DNA of 64,000 nt from Candidatus Saccharimonadota bacterium (GTDB lineage: Bacteria > Patescibacteriota > Saccharimonadia > Saccharimonadales > Saccharimonadaceae): the NCBI GenBank assembly GCA_017460105.1, contig JAFUBS010000001.1, positions 1-64,000 on the forward strand, given 5' to 3'. Shown one piece after another: positions 58,998-64,000 of the stretch (the first letter of the stretch is position 1; each line of letters starts with the position of its first letter). The notes beneath the pieces are model-generated. The model saw only the letters and a list, made by a program, of their open reading frames with translations. It had not been told where the DNA came from and made no database searches. A program made the position numbers and the translations under genes.

Positions 58998-59675
58998 ATG
59001 TATCATAAGATTAGAATTGCTGTGGTATCGCTGGCGATTATGACAATATGCTTACTTAGTTCAACTAGTACATTGTCGTATTTTACAGATTCCGATGCGA
59101 AGACTAATGAATTCGTAGTTGGTAACGCGTTGACATCGCTTACGATGTATAATGATGAATCTGGCAGTGAAAGTAATCTATTTAATACTGCTGATTATCC
59201 ACCACTGGTTGGTGATGTGGATATACCGTTTTTCTTAAGTGCTAAGAATAATGGAAATATTCCAGTTTATCAGAGATTTCGCATAACGATTCCGATTGCT
59301 TTGGCTGATTTGGTTACAATTAACTTGCCAGCCATGAATGATTGTATAGTTACAACTACCTCCGAAAACACATGTAGTAATGAAAATTACACTGTGACTT
59401 ATAAGCCATCGGTAGACGTAGAAAACGTACCAACATATGCGGAGTATTATATTGTGAGTAATGATATTCTCGCAGTTGATGGTTTAACTACTAAGTGGCC
59501 GACAACGGGAATCCATATTACTGGTATTTCCGATGTGAATAAGTCGTTATTTACGTGTGCAGATAGTAGTAATAATAATTGTACATTGGGAATTAATGTC
59601 TATTCGGACGTGATTCAAACTGCTGGATTTACAGATGCTGATAGTGCATTTGCGAATTTCAGGGAAACATATTAA
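58998..59675 (+). CDS. camelysin/TasA-like fibre protein, first
   Basis: About 225 residues. The signal region (IRIAVVSLAIMTICLLSSTSTLSYFTDSDAKTNEFVVGN in part: helix then 'STLSYFTDSD..TNEFVVG') is the SipW-cleaved pattern of CalY/TasA proteins. The mature part is a beta-sandwich with four cysteines in two close pairs. It probably builds a surface filament or matrix. Start is ATG 58998 with AAAGGAG, not the in-frame ATG 58896 inside sipW. Confidence 0.83.
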   Translation: MYHKIRIAVVSLAIMTICLLSSTSTLSYFTDSDAKTNEFVVGNALTSLTMYNDESGSESNLFNTADYPPLVGDVDIPFFLSAKNNGNIPVYQRFRITIPIALADLVTINLPAMNDCIVTTTSENTCSNENYTVTYKPSVDVENVPTYAEYYIVSNDILAVDGLTTKWPTTGIHITGISDVNKSLFTCADSSNNNCTLGINVYSDVIQTAGFTDADSAFANFRETY

Positions 59676-59720
59676 TTTAGTTTATTAATAATTAATAATT
59701 AATAATTAAAGGAGTTATAA

Positions 59721-60713
59721 ATGAAAGTAGATAGAAGAGTTGTGTTATCTTCGGCAGTAGTACTCGGTGTAGCTGCGTTGATTGCTGGTAGTACAATTGC
59801 GTATTTTACTGATAAGGATACGAAGGATAACCATTTCACAGTTGGTGGTATGGATATTACACTTTATGAATCACAATTGCATCGTGAAAACTCTGGTCGT
59901 ATGGGTAATTTCCCAGCACTAGCGTCGGACCCTGATTATTGTGACTGGGTAGCGTCGAGTAATGTTGCAACTAAGGCTGGTAATGCATCACTTATTAATG
60001 GTTCGTACGAGAGTGCTCGCTATTGTACTCCAAATCAAGATGTGGAGGTTGCTTATGCTGATGGTATTTCCGCTGTAGCTAACGGTCACACCGCTTCTAA
60101 TCGTGGATGGGGTTATTCTGACGCATATATTAAGGCTGATGCTGAAACTTATGATGACATTGAAGCCGAAGATGGTGCTGATGGATATTTTGCTAGAGTA
60201 TCCAAAAATATTGTCCCTGGTCAATGGGTTCGTAAATTTGCCTATGTAGTAAATGAGGACTCTAGTAGTGATGCTTATATCTTAGTTCGTTATATGGTAC
60301 CAACAGAATACGCTCATTTAGTAGACTTAAAGGTGCCTGGTACTCCATATGAAGAGGATACTGATGCTACCAAAGATGGTATTCAGGGATACTTTACTGC
60401 TGTAACTAAGGGTGCGAATGGTTATGAGGCCTATACTGGTAACATTGACGATTACACTGGCTATACTGATACCGTAGATGGTGATGAATATCGTGTTTAT
60501 GCTGCTGTGACCACTAATGTAGTAAAGCCGGGCGAAATGACATTCTGGAGCCCAATTAATACAGTTAGATTGAAAACTGATGCTCAGATTACTGATAGAA
60601 CTGCAACCGAAACTTTCGTTGCTACTAATGCAATTGATGTAAAGGTTGACGCTCAAGGTATTCAAGCCAAGACTTTTGTTGATGGTATTGAGGCGATTAA
60701 GAACCTTCAATAA
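59721..60713 (+). CDS. camelysin/TasA-like fibre protein, second
   Basis: A 330-residue protein with the same signal pattern ('LIAGSTIAYFTDKDTKDNHFTVGGMDITLYE'; key YFTDKD..DNHFTVG). The mature part is Asp/Tyr/Gly-rich and has 'VPGQWVRKFAYVVNEDSSSDAYILVRYMVP', typical of the TasA strand order, and 'VKPGEMTFWSPINTVRLKTDAQI'. Codon use is biased to T-ending triplets compared with neighbours, a sign of high expression. GGAG ribosome site. Followed by a strong hairpin without a T-run. Confidence 0.85.
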   Translation: MKVDRRVVLSSAVVLGVAALIAGSTIAYFTDKDTKDNHFTVGGMDITLYESQLHRENSGRMGNFPALASDPDYCDWVASSNVATKAGNASLINGSYESARYCTPNQDVEVAYADGISAVANGHTASNRGWGYSDAYIKADAETYDDIEAEDGADGYFARVSKNIVPGQWVRKFAYVVNEDSSSDAYILVRYMVPTEYAHLVDLKVPGTPYEEDTDATKDGIQGYFTAVTKGANGYEAYTGNIDDYTGYTDTVDGDEYRVYAAVTTNVVKPGEMTFWSPINTVRLKTDAQITDRTATETFVATNAIDVKVDAQGIQAKTFVDGIEAIKNLQ

Positions 60714-60726
60714 TATAAACATATTT

Positions 60727-60750
60727 CCAGGTGGGAGTAATCCCACCTGG
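60727..60750 (+). promoter_or_regulatory. intercistronic hairpin after the second fibre gene
   Basis: Perfect CCAGGTGGGA-GTAA-TCCCACCTGG stem, but only a weak T-run follows (ATTCT). It may protect the 3' end of fibre mRNA or partly terminate. Confidence 0.65.
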
Positions 60751-60791
60751 ATTCTAAGCGTATTAATTCGTAAGGAAAGGACAGCAAATAA

Positions 60792-61523
60792 ATGAAAAAG
60801 ACATATATGGTAATTACGACTGGTCTACTATCCTCGGCTCTGGCTGGGAGTTTTGTTTGTTGTCCTGTCTTTGCGGAGGGGGAGGCGGATATTAGTATTG
60901 TTGAACTCATGGATGATGGGAGTGGGGGACTAAGACCATGGGAGGATATCGTGAATGCGATGCCGGGAGAAATCTACAGTGCGATTCCGCGAGTAAGAAA
61001 TGACGGTTCTGAGCCACTGAAAATAAAAATGTGTTTGTCAGAATCATCTGTTAGTTCTACTGGTGAGCCGATTGCGCTCCCGCCAAATACTTTTGGAATT
61101 ACGATAAATCAGCATTGGAACGCAGAGAATGATGGTAATACTTCTGATCCGGCTTCGGGAAATTGCTATAATTATGAATCTAAGGTGAATCCAGGTGACA
61201 TCACGGAGCCATTATTTAGCGAAGTCTCACTAAGTAGTGAACTAGGAAATGATTTTCAAGGGAATACATTTTCTCTACATCTAGATGTATATGCTGAGAC
61301 GGAGGACGAGTCGGAAGAAGAACCTAGTGAGGGCTCAGAAGATGATGGTTCGGAAGGAAGCGCTACGGATGGTGGCTCGCCGAGCAATCCAGATACTGGT
61401 GCAATGACAAATAACGAAAAGATGTCTAGCGTAGTGTCTTTGATACCATATTTTCTTGGCTCGGCGGCATTAATTGTATTAATGATTCATCTTATAAGAA
61501 ACTTTATTAAAACAAAGAAATAA
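60792..61523 (+). CDS. sortase-type anchored surface protein
   Basis: A 243-residue protein. A signal peptide (~residues 1-29) precedes a beta domain with three cysteines, an acidic Glu/Ser/Gly-rich spacer (~170-203), and a wall-sorting end: NPDTG, hydrophobic helix 'VVSLIPYFLGSAALIVLMI', then a basic tail KTKK. NPDTG deviates from LPxTG at the first residue. It is probably the anchor or accessory of the fibre. No sortase gene is in this window. GAAAGGA ribosome site. Confidence 0.8.
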   Translation: MKKTYMVITTGLLSSALAGSFVCCPVFAEGEADISIVELMDDGSGGLRPWEDIVNAMPGEIYSAIPRVRNDGSEPLKIKMCLSESSVSSTGEPIALPPNTFGITINQHWNAENDGNTSDPASGNCYNYESKVNPGDITEPLFSEVSLSSELGNDFQGNTFSLHLDVYAETEDESEEEPSEGSEDDGSEGSATDGGSPSNPDTGAMTNNEKMSSVVSLIPYFLGSAALIVLMIHLIRNFIKTKK

Positions 61524-61539
61524 TATATTTATGTTTTAT

Positions 61540-61568
61540 AAAAATACCCGCGAAGACGGGTATTTTTA
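61540..61568. terminator. bidirectional terminator
   Basis: AAAAATACCCG-CGAAGA-CGGGTATTTTT between convergent genes. Confidence 0.9.
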
Positions 61569-61589
61569 TTTAGTATTATTAGTAGTGGT

Positions 61590-63299
61590 CTATTGTTCGT
61601 CCGTGGTAGTTGTATCAGTAGATTCTGGGTTGATAATAATCACGAAGTCGTATTCACGAGTGATGCCTTCTGGGAGCTCTTCGGCCGAGTGAGCAGAGCC
61701 ATATTTAGCTTCAAGTAAATGTTTACTGCCTGGTTTGTCGCCAACCATATATAATGTAGTGCCGACTGGGTATTCTGCTTCTGGAGCGTTATCGGTAAAG
61801 ACATATGGATAGCCTTCTTCGACTAATAGATCGTGTTCTTTACTAGCAAGTCCTGGTTGTTCTGATGCGTTGTATATTATTACGCTTGGTTCTTCGTAGG
61901 TGACTGGATTGTTGGAAGTCATCTTAGCAACATATTCTTGAATTACGCCATAATTACCGACGCCAGCACGTGGTAGGACATATGAAATGCCGTTAATGCT
62001 GCCGGTAGTCATGTAATCTGGCCAGAGGGAGATTTGGCGCATGCTGTCTAGATCGAATTCAAACGTGAGATGTGCGAGAGTTTTGAATTCGTTGAGACTG
62101 AAGTTAGTGCGAAGATTATCGCCGAGCGCAGATGCAAGGCTGAGCATGTCTGGGAGAGAAAGATTCTTTTCGAATACAGCATCTTTGATACCAACAAGGA
62201 TTTTTTGTTGAGAAGCACCACGACTAAAGTCGCCACCCGATGTACCGTGACGAGCACGGGCGAGACCAAGGGCTTCTTCGCCGTTAAGAGTATATTCTAC
62301 ACCAGCTTCATATACTGCACCGGTCCACCAAGCATCATTAATATCTTCATCCAGTGTTACTTTAATACCACCCAATGTATCTACAATTTGAACGAGGGAA
62401 CCCCAGTTGAGATGAGCGTAATACTGGAAATCTACACCGAGAATATTGCCAACTTCGGCCATGAGCGCGGTAGCGCCAGCCGCTTCATCATCACCATTCA
62501 TATTGTTGCACCAATAGACTTCGTTGATTTTGCCGGTAGCGGTACAAGTAGGGGAGGCTTTTAGGTCGCGTGGCAGGGAAAGCATAGCAATATCGCCAGT
62601 CTCTTGATTAATGCTAATCATCATAATGGAATCGGTGAGTTGTGCACCATCGTGGGTGCCATCGCCTTCGTCGCCCTCCATATTATATCCACTAGTACCA
62701 AAAGCAAGGATATTCGTACGACCATTTGCGTCGGTTTTGAGTGGATCGTATTTTTCTTCGGTGAGAGAGAATAGGTCAAAGACATTGCCTTGGCCGCCAG
62801 TGATTTTGGCAATAATATCATTACCCCAGAAAACCGCCCAGGTAATAAGTCCAATTAATACAAGAACTATAAATAATAATATCGAAGTAATAATACGACG
62901 AGCCTTGGATGGTTTTTTCTTAGTTTTAGATTTTTTGTCGGTAGTTTTAGTAGACTCTTTCATATCTTTGACACTGTCTTTGCTTTTTTTGAGTTCGCCA
63001 GAATCATCAAAATCAAATGCCTGGACTGGCTTGAGAAAATCCTCAACTTTTTGGGTGGGCGTAATGTCTGAGGTCTCTATTTTTGAGGATGTGGTAGTTT
63101 TGGTTGTAGAAAGTGTTTTAGTAGAGACGGGTGAAGAAGTCTTGGTAGTAGGTTGCTTCGATGAAATTGGGACTTTTTTAGTTGATTTTTTGGTTTTGGC
63201 GGCAGCAGAAATAGAAGCATTTTTTTGGGCAACTCTTACTGCTGCTAGTTTTTTGGCGTCACGAGTAGTAAGCCCGTCAATTGATTTATTCGTTTTCAT
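61590..63299 (-). CDS. LytR-CpsA-Psr (LCP) family wall-polymer ligase
   Basis: A 569-residue protein. A long Lys/Ser/Thr-rich cytoplasmic part (1-~130), one membrane helix (~135-157), and the LCP catalytic domain follow: 'DSIMMISINQETGDIAMLSLPRDL', 'GGIKVTLDEDIND', 'YTLNGEEALGLARARHGTSGGDFSRGASQQKIL' with the key arginines. A C-terminal LytR_C-type domain (~445-545, 'VIIYNASEQPGLASKEHDLLVEEGYPYV') follows. It attaches teichoic-acid-like or capsule polymers to peptidoglycan. Its promoter overlaps that of the divergent lexA-like gene. Confidence 0.9.
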   Translation of the reverse strand: MKTNKSIDGLTTRDAKKLAAVRVAQKNASISAAAKTKKSTKKVPISSKQPTTKTSSPVSTKTLSTTKTTTSSKIETSDITPTQKVEDFLKPVQAFDFDDSGELKKSKDSVKDMKESTKTTDKKSKTKKKPSKARRIITSILLFIVLVLIGLITWAVFWGNDIIAKITGGQGNVFDLFSLTEEKYDPLKTDANGRTNILAFGTSGYNMEGDEGDGTHDGAQLTDSIMMISINQETGDIAMLSLPRDLKASPTCTATGKINEVYWCNNMNGDDEAAGATALMAEVGNILGVDFQYYAHLNWGSLVQIVDTLGGIKVTLDEDINDAWWTGAVYEAGVEYTLNGEEALGLARARHGTSGGDFSRGASQQKILVGIKDAVFEKNLSLPDMLSLASALGDNLRTNFSLNEFKTLAHLTFEFDLDSMRQISLWPDYMTTGSINGISYVLPRAGVGNYGVIQEYVAKMTSNNPVTYEEPSVIIYNASEQPGLASKEHDLLVEEGYPYVFTDNAPEAEYPVGTTLYMVGDKPGSKHLLEAKYGSAHSAEELPEGITREYDFVIIINPESTDTTTTDEQ

Positions 63300-63315
63300 T
63301 ATATATAATTATACC
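63300..63315. promoter_or_regulatory. 16-base divergent promoter for LCP and lexA-like genes
   Basis: Only 16 bases separate the two start codons. The plus-strand TATAAT is 63304-63309 and the minus-strand TATAAT is 63313-63308, so they share two base pairs. The -35 regions must lie within the opposite coding sequences. Confidence 0.75.
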
Positions 63316-63645
63316 ATGAAGACATCTAAACTGACAAAAAAACAATTAGCGGTTTTGGATTTTTTGCAGGAGTTTACAGAGGAAAAAGGTCTATCTCCTT
63401 CTTATCGAGAAATTCAAGCTGGACTTGGATTATCATCGGTGTCTGCTGTGGCGGAGCATATAGATAATTTGGTTGCTAAAGGTGTGTTGAAAAAAGTGCC
63501 TGGTGCGGCAAGATCGCTTGAAATATTAGATTACAAACATGAGGATACGGTGGAATTGTTCAAAGTAACGATGCTTTCTTGCTCGGATGAAGAGAAGAAG
63601 GTGCTTTTGAAGGCTGCTGATATTCTTGGCATCGATGTGGAATAG
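63316..63645 (+). CDS. LexA-like HTH protein without peptidase domain
   Basis: A 109-residue protein. Residues 1-~72 match the LexA winged-helix DNA-binding domain: 'LTKKQLAVLDFLQEFTEEKGLSPSYREIQAGLGLSSVSAVAEHIDNLVAKGVL' (key SPSYREI, GLSS.S.V..H...L...G.L). The S24 autoprotease domain (Ser-Lys dyad) is missing; a ~35-residue acidic helical tail replaces it. It cannot be switched off by self-cleavage, so it is not a classical SOS repressor. It may regulate the adjacent LCP promoter. ATG 63316 lies six bases after TATAAT; the longer reading from 62611 is antisense to the LCP gene. Confidence 0.85.
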   Translation: MKTSKLTKKQLAVLDFLQEFTEEKGLSPSYREIQAGLGLSSVSAVAEHIDNLVAKGVLKKVPGAARSLEILDYKHEDTVELFKVTMLSCSDEEKKVLLKAADILGIDVE

Positions 63646-63691
63646 TTGAAAATCAAACCATAACTGTTATAATGTTATTAGGAGATTTCTG

Positions 63692-64000
63692 ATGAGCGCA
63701 CGAAGAAACAAAACCAACTGGTTTAAAATTATATTTATTGCCGCTTTAATTATTGCGGCGGGCGTGATTTGTTTCTTGGTATGGAAGGCTTATTTTGGTG
63801 ATGATTCCGCTAGTGATAAGAAAAGTGATGATTCTGCGGTAATTGATGATACGAGCGGTAAAAAGGAAGAGAAGAAAGAGGAGAAAAAAGAGGACACTGA
63901 GCCTGAGAAAAAAGACGAAAAAGAGAAAATACCGCAATATGATGGTGATGATCCGAATGAAAAAAATGAACTTACCGGTGCAATAACCTATGCAGGGATT
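63692..64000 (+). CDS. membrane-anchored protein, partial (runs off the window)
   Basis: 103 codons are visible. One membrane helix (residues ~12-31) is followed by an external Lys/Glu/Asp-rich low-complexity linker of ~60 residues, then 'NELTGAITYAGI' where a folded domain may start. AGGAGA ribosome site and TATAAT near 63669. The function cannot be judged from this part. Confidence 0.7.
   Translation, partial: MSARRNKTNWFKIIFIAALIIAAGVICFLVWKAYFGDDSASDKKSDDSAVIDDTSGKKEEKKEEKKEDTEPEKKDEKEKIPQYDGDDPNEKNELTGAITYAGI

Noticed and set aside
62611-63645. Long open frame of 344 codons ending in the LexA-like protein
   Set aside because: Its first two thirds are antisense to the LCP gene and have no protein-like character; the promoter and leaderless ATG at 63316 define the true gene.
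1-64000. CRISPR array, prophage or conjugative element
   Set aside because: No regularly spaced direct repeats, cas genes, phage structural genes or relaxase are seen; the only integrase-like gene fits a chromosomal Xer.
1-64000. UGA recoding as in Gracilibacteria/Absconditabacteria
   Set aside because: UGA is used as a true stop (for example at 3315-3317 and in the ATGA overlaps of dnaN/recF and yidC/jag).

Overview
The window looks like chromosome from a member of the Candidate Phyla Radiation, most likely Candidatus Saccharibacteria (TM7). The grounds are the gene content and order: an rpmH-rnpA-yidC-jag / dnaA-dnaN-recF origin block, a Gram-positive-style type IV pilus operon without an outer-membrane secretin, peptidoglycan genes with short or eroded domains, FemAB-type ligases, LCP and SipW/TasA-like surface genes, and almost no biosynthetic metabolism. 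UGA is used as a stop (for example at 3317), which argues against the code-25 lineages Gracilibacteria and Absconditabacteria. The taxonomic call is inference from content; no 16S gene is present.

Layout. 1-2316: two ASCH-domain proteins and a SurA/PpiC-like foldase. 2338-7000: tRNA-Arg, an amino-acid ABC transporter, acetate kinase and a Xer recombinase. 7001-18978: type IV pilus region (adhesin-like pilin, prepilin peptidase, two pilins, then pilM-N-O-x-B-T-C on the minus strand). 19004-21177: rpsF-ssb-rpsR-efp-tlyA-like operon with a structured leader. 21312-26026: a surface protein, a RhuM-Fic protein and FtsK. 26082-27910: tRNA-Gln, an unidentified structured RNA gene, a CdiA-C-like nuclease and a membrane protein. 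27948-30727: rlmH, tsaD and a CAP-domain protein. 30724-41088: P-type ATPase, two FemAB ligases, an IS remnant, valS, HIT, PAP2, tRNA-Arg. 41293-49837: tRNA-Ser, a surface protein, a MurE paralogue and MurE, a MacB-like ABC exporter, another tRNA-Ser and an RNA m5U methyltransferase. 49951-58158: a large surface protein, then the replication origin block. 58261-64000: signal peptidase SipW, two camelysin/TasA-like fibre proteins, a sortase-type anchored protein, an LCP enzyme, a LexA-like HTH protein and a partial membrane protein.

The most unusual signal is a set of palindromic DNA elements of about 85-166 bp. Six lie in frame inside conserved genes (two in tsaD, two in valS, one each in the P-type ATPase and the m5U methyltransferase) and one, about 165 bp, lies between the pilin and pilC genes. 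Their arms are unique to each locus but self-complementary, while some cores are shared between loci (tsaD copy 1 with valS copy 1; tsaD copy 2 with the methyltransferase copy). They sit in protein loops, keep the frame open and show compensatory base changes. They resemble in concept the Rickettsia palindromic elements, but the arm pattern suggests a fold-back insertion mechanism.

A second genome-wide signal is leaderless transcription. For more than twenty genes a TATAAT-like -10 box ends 6-9 bases before the start codon, with no room for a Shine-Dalgarno site, whereas genes inside operons carry normal Shine-Dalgarno sites. This rule corrects many start codons given here.
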